Program-made: the position numbers and the translations under genes
Assembly (NCBI RefSeq): GCF_017515565.1
Contig: NZ_JAFWFN010000023.1
Span: 1 to 64,000 of the forward strand
DNA: 64,000 nt
From: Halomonas sp.
Lineage (GTDB): Bacteria > Pseudomonadota > Gammaproteobacteria > Pseudomonadales > Halomonadaceae
Direction: 5' to 3'
Shown: piece after piece, positions 29,306 to 40,070 of the stretch
Numbering within the stretch: the first letter of the stretch is position 1
Layout of the letters: the number at the start of each line of letters is the position of its first letter
Notes under the pieces: model-generated
What the model was told of the DNA's origin: nothing
The model's input: the letters and a program-made list of their open reading frames with translations, nothing else
The model's database searches: none

Positions 29306-29440
29306 TCAGGCGCTCAGACGCTTGCGGCCTTTGGCACGGCGGCGCGAAATTACAGCACGGCCGTTTTTGGTTGCCATACGAGCACGGAAGCCATGCGCGC
29401 GCTTGCGCTTGAGAACGCTAGGTTGAAAAGTGCGTTTCAT
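29306..29440 (-). CDS. rpmH: Ribosomal protein L34
   Basis: This short gene encodes the 44-residue 50S subunit protein bL34. Translation from the ATG at 29440 starts [20 protein letters not shown] and ends KGRKRLSA, essentially the universal L34 sequence. It is the first gene of the rpmH-rnpA-yidC unit, divergent from dnaA across the probable replication origin. Confidence 0.98.
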   Translation of the reverse strand: MKRTFQPSVLKRKRAHGFRARMATKNGRAVISRRRAKGRKRLSA

Positions 29441-29973
29441 AACTCGTTATTCCCACGTGGTTTAGGACGGAAAATGAATTCCAAAAGACCCGGTCCAGTG
29501 AGAACTAGCCGGGTAGATTCAATTCAAGACCGGAAATTGTAGAGACTTCCCGCCGCCGGTGCAATTTTTCCTTGCATAAAAAGCGTTAAAAAGGCAATGC
29601 CCGTTTTAGTTACGGTTCATCAGTGGATTTACAACGATGGACTATTATTACTAATAGTATTACTTAAAACCTATTGTTATTAATAGTGGGGATACTAATT
29701 GTGGATAAGCCATTTAAAGTTTTTTTTATCAACAGGTTAAAATCATAAAAAATCTGTGCATAACTATCAAATAAGCACTAAATAAGCTGTTAACTAGGTG
29801 TGACTAGTGGTAGCGAAAGTAGCGCTTTTTCGACTTATCCCGATTCCATCATGAGGTTTTCCTCGTAGCTTAAAAGAAGTTGTCCACAGGCGAAAAAGAG
29901 CCGCCACTGCGTGTGGATAACCGCTTCGTTGGGCGCTACAATGGTCGGCCGTTTTCAACCGATGGTGAGATGA
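29441..29973. other. Probable replication origin oriC (rpmH-dnaA intergenic region)
   Basis: This 533-base gap carries two perfect DnaA boxes (TGTGGATAA at 29700-29708 and 29912-29920) and near-matches at 29755-29763, 29835-29843 and 29880-29888. An AT-rich tract (about 29635-29790) could serve as the unwinding element. Gene direction switches here, with rpmH to the left and dnaA to the right, as expected at a bidirectional origin. The same interval is the known origin in Pseudomonas. The rpmH and dnaA promoters must also lie here. Confidence 0.8.
29642..29686. repeat. Two near-identical 16-base quasi-palindromes in the origin AT-rich tract
   Basis: CTATTATTACTAATAG (29642-29657) and CTATTGTTATTAATAG (29671-29686) differ at two positions and start 29 bases apart. 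Each is nearly self-complementary (CTATT...AATAG). They lie directly beside the first perfect DnaA box, in the likely unwinding region. Confidence 0.65.
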
Positions 29974-31440
29974 GTGTCACTCGCGCTTTGGCAACAGTGC
30001 CTGGACTACCTGCAGGATGAACTGAATTCTCAACAGTTCAACACCTGGATACGTCCGTTACAGGCAGAAGAAGGAGAGGCCAACGAGCTATGCTTGTTGG
30101 CGCCGAACCGCTTTGTGCGCGACTGGGTGAGTGATAAGTACGCCAAGCGGATCAGTGAACTGATTCGTGAGCTGGCACCCGGAAAGCCTCCCAAAGTTAG
30201 TTTAACGGTGGGTAGCCGCCGTGCCGCGACTCCTGCGCCACAGCCCCGAGAGTTGGGTAATCCTGTTTCGGCTACGCCCACCCAACGAATGGCTCCAGCA
30301 GTCCACACCTCACCCCGCGGTAACGTCTCTGATGAACGAGAAATTAGTCAGTTAAGAGAAGAGGCGCCTGTCCGTCGAGGTAATGAGCGTCAGGTGCAGG
30401 TGGAAGGTAGCTTGAAGCATGGCAGCGGCCTCAACCCTAATTTCACTTTTGATAAATTCGTCGAGGGTAAATCGAACCAACTAGCTCGCGCTGCCTCACG
30501 TCAGGTGTCAGAAAACCCAGGCGGCGCGTATAACCCCTTGTTTTTATACGGGGGAGTCGGTTTAGGTAAAACACACTTAATGCACGCGGTAGGGAATGCA
30601 CTGGCTGAACGGCGTGAAAATGCTCAAGTGGTTTATCTACACTCAGAGCGATTTGTTGCTGATATGGTTAAAGCGCTACAGCTAAACGCGATTAATGACT
30701 TCAAGCGCTTTTATCGCAGTGTTGATGCGCTATTAATCGATGATATTCAGTTCTTCGCGGGTAAAGAGCGCTCTCAAGAAGAGTTTTTTCATACTTTCAA
30801 TGCGCTGTTAGAGGGGGGGCAGCAGATGATCCTCACCTCTGACCGTTACCCAAAAGAGATCAGTGGTGTTGAAGAGCGCTTGAAGTCGCGCTTCGGTTGG
30901 GGGCTTACCGTCGCGATTGAGCCCCCTGAACTGGAAACCCGCGTGGCAATCCTGATGAAGAAGGCTGACCAAGCAAAAGTCGACCTTCCTCACGATGCTG
31001 CTTTTTTTATTGCCCAAAAAATTCGTTCTAACGTCCGTGAGCTTGAGGGCGCGCTGAAAAAAGTCATTGCAGATTCTCACTTCATGGGTAAAACCATTAC
31101 CCAAGACTTTATTCGTGAATCCTTAAAGGATCTGCTTGCGCTTCAGGATAAGCAGGTAGGGGTCGACAATATTCAGCGCACGGTGGCTGAGTATTACAAA
31201 ATTAAGGTAGCGGATTTGCTGTCCAAGCGGCGTTCGCGCTCAGTGGCTAGGCCCCGCCAAGTCGCTATGGCGCTTGCGAAAGAGCTGACTAATCACAGCT
31301 TACCCGAGATAGGCGATGCGTTTGGTGGGCGTGACCATACGACGGTCTTGCATGCTTGTCGAAAGGTAAAAGCGTTGCAGGAAGAGAGTGCGGATATACG
31401 CGAAGATTATAAAAATCTGCTGCGTCTGTTAACCAGTTAA
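29974..31440 (+). CDS. dnaA: Replication initiator DnaA
   Basis: This 488-residue AAA+ initiator binds DnaA boxes and melts the origin. Domain I is [20 protein letters not shown], domain II is a variable linker (about 80-150), and domain III has Walker A GGVGLGKT (193-200) and [10 protein letters not shown] Walker B. Domain IV carries the DNA-binding signature [15 protein letters not shown]. The start is GTG at 29974; an overlapping ATG a few bases earlier is out of frame. dnaN follows after 57 bases. Confidence 0.97.
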   Translation: MSLALWQQCLDYLQDELNSQQFNTWIRPLQAEEGEANELCLLAPNRFVRDWVSDKYAKRISELIRELAPGKPPKVSLTVGSRRAATPAPQPRELGNPVSATPTQRMAPAVHTSPRGNVSDEREISQLREEAPVRRGNERQVQVEGSLKHGSGLNPNFTFDKFVEGKSNQLARAASRQVSENPGGAYNPLFLYGGVGLGKTHLMHAVGNALAERRENAQVVYLHSERFVADMVKALQLNAINDFKRFYRSVDALLIDDIQFFAGKERSQEEFFHTFNALLEGGQQMILTSDRYPKEISGVEERLKSRFGWGLTVAIEPPELETRVAILMKKADQAKVDLPHDAAFFIAQKIRSNVRELEGALKKVIADSHFMGKTITQDFIRESLKDLLALQDKQVGVDNIQRTVAEYYKIKVADLLSKRRSRSVARPRQVAMALAKELTNHSLPEIGDAFGGRDHTTVLHACRKVKALQEESADIREDYKNLLRLLTS

Positions 31441-31497
31441 CCATTATTGTTGGGTCTTAAGTAGAGAGGCCTTTCAGGATATACAACCGGAGTATTG

Positions 31498-32601
31498 ATG
31501 AAATTCTCAATTTCCCGAGAGGCGCTGCTGCGCCCGCTGACACTGGTGGCGGGCGTGGTAGAACGGCGCCAAACACTGCCTGTGCTCTCTAACGTGCTGA
31601 TTCAAGTTGAAGGGGATCAAGTTTCACTCACTGGTACCGACCTTGAAGTTGAGCTGATTGGTCGCACGGTCGCAAGTCAGGTGGATCAGGAAGGCGCGGC
31701 AACGGTGCCTGCGCGCAAGCTGATGGATATTTGTAAGTCACTGCCCGACCAGTCGGATATTCAGCTTGCTGTTGAAGAGGGGCGCGCTGTTCTACGTAGT
31801 GGACGCTCGCGTTTCACGCTTTCAACGCTGCCAGCAGCCGAATTCCCTAATATCGAAGATGCGGACGGTAGCCAAGAGATAAGCGTTCCCCGCGGTACGT
31901 TAAAGCACCTTATTGAAGCCACCTCGTTCGCCATGGCGCAGCAGGATGTACGCTACTACCTTAATGGCATGCTGCTTGAGATTCAGAGTAACTTGTTACG
32001 TACAGTGGCCACCGATGGTCACCGTTTGGCCATGTGCTCTCGTCCTATCGACATTTCTGTTAACCAGTCTCAAAAGCTGATAGTGCCACGTAAAGGGATT
32101 CTCGAGTTGTCGCGTCTATTAGACGATAGCGACGAACCGGTTAGCTTAACGCTAGGTTCTACACACGTACGAGCACACACCGGCGACTTTACCTTTACGT
32201 CTAAGTTAATTGACGGCAAGTTTCCTGATTACGAGCGCGTGGTGCCACGTAACGGGGATAAAGTGTTGATTGCTGAGCGTGCTGAACTGCGTCAGGTACT
32301 TTCGCGTACTGCCATTCTTTCCAACGAGAAGTATCGTGGTGTGCGACTCTATCTTGAGGAGAATAACCTCAAGGTAATGGCTAACAATCCAGAGCAGGAA
32401 GAAGCCGAAGAGAATGTGGCGGTTGAGTACAACGGCGGCGCTATGGAAGTGGGCTTTAACGTGGGTTACTTAGTCGATGTGCTCTCGGTGCTGGATGAAG
32501 ACCGGGTGCAGGTGACTCTGGCTGACCCCAATAGTAGTGCGCTGTTAGAAGAGCCAGGTGGTGGCGACGCGCTCTATGTAGTCATGCCCATGCGCTTATA
32601 G
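31498..32601 (+). CDS. dnaN: DNA polymerase III sliding clamp (beta subunit)
   Basis: This 367-residue protein forms the dimeric ring that tethers polymerase III. It begins MKFSISREALLRPLTLVAGV and ends ALYVVMPMRL, both family hallmarks, with three repeated clamp folds of about 120 residues. The ATG at 31498 is used; a TTG three bases earlier is in frame but unnecessary. It is followed by a strong terminator, so recF, usually co-transcribed, may be mainly separate here. Confidence 0.97.
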   Translation: MKFSISREALLRPLTLVAGVVERRQTLPVLSNVLIQVEGDQVSLTGTDLEVELIGRTVASQVDQEGAATVPARKLMDICKSLPDQSDIQLAVEEGRAVLRSGRSRFTLSTLPAAEFPNIEDADGSQEISVPRGTLKHLIEATSFAMAQQDVRYYLNGMLLEIQSNLLRTVATDGHRLAMCSRPIDISVNQSQKLIVPRKGILELSRLLDDSDEPVSLTLGSTHVRAHTGDFTFTSKLIDGKFPDYERVVPRNGDKVLIAERAELRQVLSRTAILSNEKYRGVRLYLEENNLKVMANNPEQEEAEENVAVEYNGGAMEVGFNVGYLVDVLSVLDEDRVQVTLADPNSSALLEEPGGGDALYVVMPMRL

Positions 32602-32620
32602 CACCCTTTAGCTCCATGAT

Positions 32621-32654
32621 AAAACGGCGCTTCTGACAGCAGAAGCGCCGTTTT
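32621..32654 (+). terminator. Terminator between dnaN and recF
   Basis: AAAACGGCGCTTCTG (32621-32635) and CAGAAGCGCCGTTTT (32640-32654) form a perfect 15-base stem over a four-base loop. The T-tract is only four, but the stem is very stable. Confidence 0.85.
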
Positions 32655-32696
32655 CACGTTTAATAGCAACATGACTTAATCTGGCGGCGACTGTTA

Positions 32697-33800
32697 ATGG
32701 GCCTAACTCGGTTACATCTGCAAGGCTTGCGTAATCTCGCACCCGTGGAAATGCACCCCTCACCGCGTATTAATGTTTTCTACGGGGTTAACGGCAGTGG
32801 GAAAACCAGCCTATTAGAAGGCATCCATATATTAGGGATGGGCCGTTCATTTCGTACTCGCCAGCTTAAGAATGCTATCCAGTCAGATGCTCCGTATATG
32901 ACGCTTTATGGCCGTTTAGCAGGTGACCCTGAGGTTGCCCTTGGGGTTAGGCGGTTACGAGCTGAGAGAGAGCTTGAGCTGCGTTTGCGGGGCGAGAAAG
33001 GGGTGCGTTTGGCTGAGCTGGTGGAAGCCATGCCGCTACAGCTGATTAATCCCGATGCGTTTCGGTTGTTAGAGGGATCACCGGCTGGTCGGAGAGAGTT
33101 TCTCGACTGGGGAGTGTTTCACGTGAAACATCATTTTTTGGAGGCATGGAAGCGAACGCGCCGGGCGGTGAAACATCGGAATGCGCTGCTTAGGCGTGGT
33201 AGAATAGTACCCGGCGAAATTGCAGTGTGGGAGCAGGAGCTAGCTACCTGGGGCGAGCAGATGGACTCGCTACGTCAAAGCTGGTTCAGTCAATTTCTAC
33301 CTGTTTTCGAGGAAACGCTGGCAAGGCTATTCTCATTGCCTGGGCTAACGCTTCGTTATGCCAGAGGTTGGGATAAGCAGAAGTCCCTAGTGGATGTGTT
33401 AGAGGGCAGCCGTGAAACAGATCAGCAAATGGGGTTTACCCAGCAGGGGCCTCAGCGTGCAGATTTACGTATTCGGCTTGATAAGCAGCCAGCAGTTGAA
33501 GTGCTTTCCAGAGGCCAGCAAAAGCTGGTTGTTAGCGCGCTTAAGCTAGCCCAAGGGCGGCTTCTGGAAAGTACAGCAAAGCGGCACTGTGTTTACCTGA
33601 TAGATGATTTGCCTGCGGAGCTGGACGAACAGCATCGCTTGCGGTTTTGCAAATTACTTGAAGAGATGCAGTGCCAAGCATTTATTACCAGCGTCGACCC
33701 AGCCGCTTTACGTGGTATGTGGCAGCCTGAGACTTCGGTCAAGATGTTTCACGTGAAACATACCGAGCAAGGCTTAAGCCATTTAGTAACGGATGGGTAG
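32697..33800 (+). CDS. recF: DNA repair and replication protein RecF
   Basis: This 367-residue ATPase of the SMC/Rad50 type loads RecA at single-strand gaps together with RecO and RecR. Walker A GVNGSGKT is at residues 30-37, the ABC-type signature in LSRGQQKLVVSALKLAQG, and Walker B in VYLIDDLPAELD. Two perfect parS sites lie inside the gene; both encode Phe-His-Val-Lys-His. The gene ends 39 bases before gyrB and is separated from dnaN by a terminator. Confidence 0.96.
   Translation: MGLTRLHLQGLRNLAPVEMHPSPRINVFYGVNGSGKTSLLEGIHILGMGRSFRTRQLKNAIQSDAPYMTLYGRLAGDPEVALGVRRLRAERELELRLRGEKGVRLAELVEAMPLQLINPDAFRLLEGSPAGRREFLDWGVFHVKHHFLEAWKRTRRAVKHRNALLRRGRIVPGEIAVWEQELATWGEQMDSLRQSWFSQFLPVFEETLARLFSLPGLTLRYARGWDKQKSLVDVLEGSRETDQQMGFTQQGPQRADLRIRLDKQPAVEVLSRGQQKLVVSALKLAQGRLLESTAKRHCVYLIDDLPAELDEQHRLRFCKLLEEMQCQAFITSVDPAALRGMWQPETSVKMFHVKHTEQGLSHLVTDG
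33115..33130. promoter_or_regulatory. parS: parS site 1 (inside recF)
   Basis: TGTTTCACGTGAAACA is a perfect 16-base palindrome and the consensus ParB loading site. It lies in the recF coding region, where its reading frame gives FHVKH. Confidence 0.95.
33745..33760. promoter_or_regulatory. parS: parS site 2 (3' end of recF)
   Basis: This is a second perfect copy of the 16-base parS palindrome, 630 bases after the first, close to the end of recF and again read as FHVKH. Confidence 0.95.
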
Positions 33801-36260
<2,460 letters not shown>

Positions 36261-36273
36261 GCGCCACTGCTGA

Positions 36274-36289
36274 TGTTTCACGTGAAACA
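36274..36289. promoter_or_regulatory. parS: parS site 3 (after gyrB)
   Basis: A perfect TGTTTCACGTGAAACA lies 13 bases past the gyrB stop, before the terminator. Confidence 0.95.
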
Positions 36290-36307
36290 AAATAGTGTTT
36301 GCTGAAT

Positions 36308-36348
36308 AAAAAGCTGCCCCTGGGTTAACCGCCAGGGGCAGCTTTTTT
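36308..36348 (+). terminator. gyrB terminator
   Basis: AAAAAGCTGCCCCTGG (36308-36323) and CCAGGGGCAGCTTTTT (from 36332) pair perfectly over an eight-base loop and run into six T residues. The A-rich left arm would also serve the convergent gmhB gene. Confidence 0.95.
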
Positions 36349-36369
36349 GATACTTATCATCAAGTTTTA

Positions 36370-36945
36370 CTAGTGGCAAAGCCAGTCGGTAAATGCAGCC
36401 AAATCAGCGAAAACAGTAGCTTTCTCAAGTCCCGCATTGTGGGCCAAGGTTTTCTCTCCCTTCCCCGTTTTGACAAGCACGCCACGGCAGCCGACTGCTT
36501 CGCCTGCCTGTAAATCACGCAAACTGTCGCCGACCATCCAGCTGCCCTCCAAGCTCTCTATACCTAACTGCCGCTGAATTTCTAGCAATAGTCCTGGCAG
36601 CGGTTTGCGGCAACGGCAGCCATCATCAGGTCCGTGTGGGCAGTAAGCAATATGAGCAATACGACCGTCTTCTGCTTCTACGAGTGCATTTAAACACTCA
36701 TGCATGGCGTGCAGCGTCGCTTCATCATAGTAACCACGGGCGATGCCGGATTGATTCGTTGCGACGGCAACGGTAAATCCTGCCTTAGTTAAACGAGCAA
36801 TGGCGTTAATGGCGGAAGGGTAGGGAATCCATTCTGCTAAGGACTTTATGTAGGCATCTGAGTCACGGTTAATCACGCCATCACGATCTAAAATAACCAG
36901 CTTTTCAGGGGCTACATTAACGTAGCGTTCGTTAGTAGGGGGCAT
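36370..36945 (-). CDS. gmhB: D-glycero-beta-D-manno-heptose-1,7-bisphosphate 7-phosphatase
   Basis: This 191-residue HAD-family phosphatase removes the 7-phosphate in the ADP-heptose route for LPS core. The HAD nucleophile motif is VILDRDGVIN with Asp20 and Asp22. The structural zinc site characteristic of GmhB is Cys102, His104, Cys110 and Cys112 in CPHGPDDGCRCRKP. It lies eight bases after the kinase-like gene on the same strand. The neighbouring steps HldE and HldD are also encoded in this window. Confidence 0.95.
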   Translation of the reverse strand: MPPTNERYVNVAPEKLVILDRDGVINRDSDAYIKSLAEWIPYPSAINAIARLTKAGFTVAVATNQSGIARGYYDEATLHAMHECLNALVEAEDGRIAHIAYCPHGPDDGCRCRKPLPGLLLEIQRQLGIESLEGSWMVGDSLRDLQAGEAVGCRGVLVKTGKGEKTLAHNAGLEKATVFADLAAFTDWLCH

Positions 36946-36953
36946 TTTTAGCT

Positions 36954-37763
36954 CTATTTAGCGCTTAGCTGTTGGTTGAGGAGTGACAGCGCTTGCAATG
37001 TAATAGCGATTTTTTTCCCATCACTACCAAAGCGCTGAAACGGAAACCGACTTAAGCGTGCAAGGCGCGGCAGCGTCTTTAGAAACTGCTTCCTTACATC
37101 AGGTTGGGCCTGGCGTAAGCCGTTAAGTAGCGCAAGAGCTAAACGCTCTCGATGTGTGTCGCGTTTACTAAGTTTTCCATACAGTGAAAAAATAAAGCAG
37201 TGCCAGTCGCGCACCATGCAGTTTATCAGCTCATGGCACTCACCTGGATCAGTTTCAAAATCGATAAAAAAAATCTCTTCTTGGTTTACCAAAATATTGC
37301 GGGCAAACGCTTCACTGAGGTAACACTGGCGTGCATGGACATCATTTAGCGCCTGCGTACCCAGCATAAGGTAATGGTCGATCTCCTCCACTTTCTGCGT
37401 GGCGAGTAGTTTATCCAGTAGCGTTTGCGATGGTTGGTCTTCATTACCAGTATCGGCCAGCAGGAGCCCTTCAGGTGTCTCGGCCAAAATAGTAGGCACT
37501 GCTACGCCGGCCAAGGAAAGCGCTTTGATACGCGCGGCTTCTTGGGCAATACTCTGTTCGCCGCCAAGGTTGGGAACAGGCTTGAGCGCATCAACACGCA
37601 GCCATCTGGCGAGTAAAGTAAGCGGCAGGTAGGTAAGGCGTGAATTACGTTTGGCGGCTTTTTTAAGCCAGACCTTTCGCCCATCAAGCGTATAAGACGC
37701 TATGTTGGTTTGCTGCTGGGGAAGTGTGTCTAAAAGAAAAAGTTCGTACATAGCCGGTTCCAT
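36954..37763 (-). CDS. Kinase-like protein (LPS/Kdo-kinase fold), function unknown
   Basis: This 269-residue protein has the plan of a small protein-kinase-like fold as in Kdo/WaaP kinases. It shows a candidate ATP lysine (Lys34 or Lys35 in VWLKKA), a helix-C glutamate (Glu75 in AQEAARIKAL), the loop EAFARNILV (Glu151 to Asn156), and the metal aspartate Asp168 in FFIDFETD. Lined up on KdkA's HVDLNARNIL, the catalytic Asp is replaced by Glu151, so activity is uncertain. It is 8 bases upstream of gmhB, pointing to a role in LPS core phosphorylation. The second Met (MYELF) could be the start. Confidence 0.75.
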   Translation of the reverse strand: MEPAMYELFLLDTLPQQQTNIASYTLDGRKVWLKKAAKRNSRLTYLPLTLLARWLRVDALKPVPNLGGEQSIAQEAARIKALSLAGVAVPTILAETPEGLLLADTGNEDQPSQTLLDKLLATQKVEEIDHYLMLGTQALNDVHARQCYLSEAFARNILVNQEEIFFIDFETDPGECHELINCMVRDWHCFIFSLYGKLSKRDTHRERLALALLNGLRQAQPDVRKQFLKTLPRLARLSRFPFQRFGSDGKKIAITLQALSLLNQQLSAK

Positions 37764-37859
37764 GGCGAGTCTTTGCTCGTCGACTTTGAATGCAAAGCCT
37801 AGGTAGTTAAGCAGTAAGGCGCAGCGATTAGGGTAAAATTCTCACTAATTTTACCTGTA

Positions 37860-37875
37860 TGTTTCACGTGAAACA
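37860..37875. promoter_or_regulatory. parS: parS site 4 (upstream of the kinase-like gene)
   Basis: A perfect TGTTTCACGTGAAACA lies 96 bases upstream of the kinase-like gene, completing a cluster of four sites within 4.8 kb. Confidence 0.95.
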
Positions 37876-37913
37876 AAAAGGTTTGTAAGCTTTTCAGGAG
37901 GCAAGAACCAACA

Positions 37914-37943
37914 ATAAAAAAACCGGCACTTTAAAAGTGCCGG
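37914..37943 (-). terminator. glyQS terminator
   Basis: CCGGCACTT (37923-37931) and AAGTGCCGG (37935-37943) form a nine-base stem that on the minus strand runs into TTTTTTTATT. It lies 60 bases after glyS. Confidence 0.9.
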
Positions 37944-38003
37944 CTATATGTTGGCCGCCTGTTCACGCTAGACGGCGTTTTATAGAATGCTATTAAAGGC
38001 GTC

Positions 38004-40070
38004 TTACTGCGGTAGCTGGGAAATATCCGCAACTTCAAGAAACAGCGCCTGTAGGCTGGCTAGCAACGCAAGGCGGTTTCGGCGCACCGCTTCGTCATCG
38101 GCCATCACCATTACTTGGTCAAAGAAAGCATCAACCGGCTCGCGCAGCGTCGCTAACGCATCAAGTGCCTGCTGATAGTTACCCTGTGCAAATAGCGGAG
38201 CCACCTGTTGTTGGCTAGCTGAGACGGCGTTGAACAGACTCAGTTCAGCCTCTTCTTGTAGCAAAGGCTGGTCGACCTGGGTGCTGCCGTCGTGCTCCTG
38301 CTTACTCAGGATATTAGAAACCCGCTTATTGGCTGCGGCCAGGGCTGCGGCTTCTTCCCGCTGGGCAAATACTTTAACCGCGCGCAGGCGGCGAGCGAAA
38401 TCCAGAGGCTTAGTGACCGGACGGGCGCGTACCGCGAGGTACATCTCCGCACTAATGCCTTCATCTTGTCCCCATGCGCGGAAGCGGTCCAGCATGTAGG
38501 TCAACACATCGTCGACCAAGCCTTCTGCTTTGGGCAAATTCTGATGCTGTTCAGCGGCAACGCTTAGCAGTTCCCGGAGGTCTAGGTTGAGCTCACCTTT
38601 CACCAGAATGTTGAGCACGCCGATGGACGCACGACGTAGAGCAAAGGGGTCTTTTGCACCGGTAGGGCGCTGACCAATACCGAAAATGCCCACCAGAGTA
38701 TCTAAGCGATCCGCCAGGGCCAGGGCTTGGCCGGTCAGGCTTTGTGGAATAGTGTCGCTAGCAAACCGAGGCAGGTACTGCTCTTCTAACGCCTGAGCAA
38801 CTTCAGCAGGTTCGCCATCTTGCTCAGCGTAGTAGCGCCCCATAATGCCCTGGAGTTCAGGGAACTCGAGTACCATCTCGGTGACCAGATCGCACTTAGC
38901 GAGCGCTACAGCGCGCTGGGCGTGGGCAACATCGCCATTAATTTGCTGAGCAATAAAAGTGGCAATCGCCGTGCTGCGGCGTGCTTTATCAGCCAGCGTG
39001 CCCAGCTGCTGCTGAAAGACAACGCTTTCCAGCTGAGGAATGCGCGATGCTAGAGTGCGCTTGCGGTCGGTGTCGTAGAAGAAGGCGGCATCCGCAAGGC
39101 GCGGACGAATGACTTTCTCATTCCCTGAAATGACCTGCTGGGGGTCGGCACTGTCGATGTTCGAAATGGTAATGAACAGCGGCTTCAGCTTGCCTTGGTC
39201 ATCCAGCAGGTGGAAGTATTTTTGGTTAGCCTTCATGGAAGAAATTAGGCACTCCGCAGGCACTTCCAGGAAGCGCTCATCGAAGCTGCCGGTTAGTGCC
39301 ACTGGCCACTCGACCAAGCCGCTGACCTCAACCAGTAGATCCTCGTCGATCACGGCGTTGGCGTCCTGTACTTCGGCCTCGGCAAGCACCTGCTCACGAA
39401 TACGTTCACGGCGGCGCTGGCGGTCGGCCAGTACGTAGGCGTTTTCTAGTGTGGCGAGGTAGTCATCCGCATGCGCGAGCTGAATGGCATCGGGGGCATG
39501 AAAGCGGTGACCATAGGTGGTGCGGCTAGCCTCTAGGCCAAGTGCCTCAGCGGCAATTACATCGCTGCCGTAAAGGGCGACCAGCCAGTGTACCGGACGG
39601 GAGAACTCAACCCGGGATGCGCCCCAGCGCATGTTTTTGGGCACCGGCAGCGATTGCAGCGTTTTGCGCACCATCTCAGGAAGCAGCGCCTGCACACTTT
39701 CACCCTGCTGCTGTTCGCGGTAGCCAAGCCACGTGCCTTTATCGGTTTCTAAATGCATCAGCTCATCAACGCTGACCCCGCAGGAGCGGGCGAAGCCTTC
39801 GGCAGCTTTGGTGGGGGTACCATCTTTAAAAGCGGCTGCCAGGGCAGGGCCACGACGCTCCACTTCACGGTCAGGCTGTTTGTCCGCAAGACCGGTTACC
39901 TGAACTGCTAAACGGCGTGGTGTGGCGTAAGCGCTAACCGCCTGGAAAGGGATGTCAGCCTCTTGCAGGCCTTTTTCAATGCCCGCTGCAAAGGCGTCTG
40001 ACAGCGCATCCAGCGCGGTGGGCGGCAGTTCTTCGGCGCCCAGTTCTAATAAAAGTGTATCAACAGCCAT
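38004..40070 (-). CDS. glyS: Glycyl-tRNA synthetase beta subunit
   Basis: This 688-residue beta subunit of the bacterial-type alpha2beta2 glycyl-tRNA synthetase carries tRNA recognition and the HD-type domain. It begins TLLLELGAEELPPTALDAL, the family signature, and contains KNMRWGASRVEFSRPVHWLV. Its start overlaps the glyQ stop (TAATG), so the subunits are made by coupled translation. Length is as in E. coli (689). A terminator follows. Confidence 0.97.
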   Translation of the reverse strand: MAVDTLLLELGAEELPPTALDALSDAFAAGIEKGLQEADIPFQAVSAYATPRRLAVQVTGLADKQPDREVERRGPALAAAFKDGTPTKAAEGFARSCGVSVDELMHLETDKGTWLGYREQQQGESVQALLPEMVRKTLQSLPVPKNMRWGASRVEFSRPVHWLVALYGSDVIAAEALGLEASRTTYGHRFHAPDAIQLAHADDYLATLENAYVLADRQRRRERIREQVLAEAEVQDANAVIDEDLLVEVSGLVEWPVALTGSFDERFLEVPAECLISSMKANQKYFHLLDDQGKLKPLFITISNIDSADPQQVISGNEKVIRPRLADAAFFYDTDRKRTLASRIPQLESVVFQQQLGTLADKARRSTAIATFIAQQINGDVAHAQRAVALAKCDLVTEMVLEFPELQGIMGRYYAEQDGEPAEVAQALEEQYLPRFASDTIPQSLTGQALALADRLDTLVGIFGIGQRPTGAKDPFALRRASIGVLNILVKGELNLDLRELLSVAAEQHQNLPKAEGLVDDVLTYMLDRFRAWGQDEGISAEMYLAVRARPVTKPLDFARRLRAVKVFAQREEAAALAAANKRVSNILSKQEHDGSTQVDQPLLQEEAELSLFNAVSASQQQVAPLFAQGNYQQALDALATLREPVDAFFDQVMVMADDEAVRRNRLALLASLQALFLEVADISQLPQ

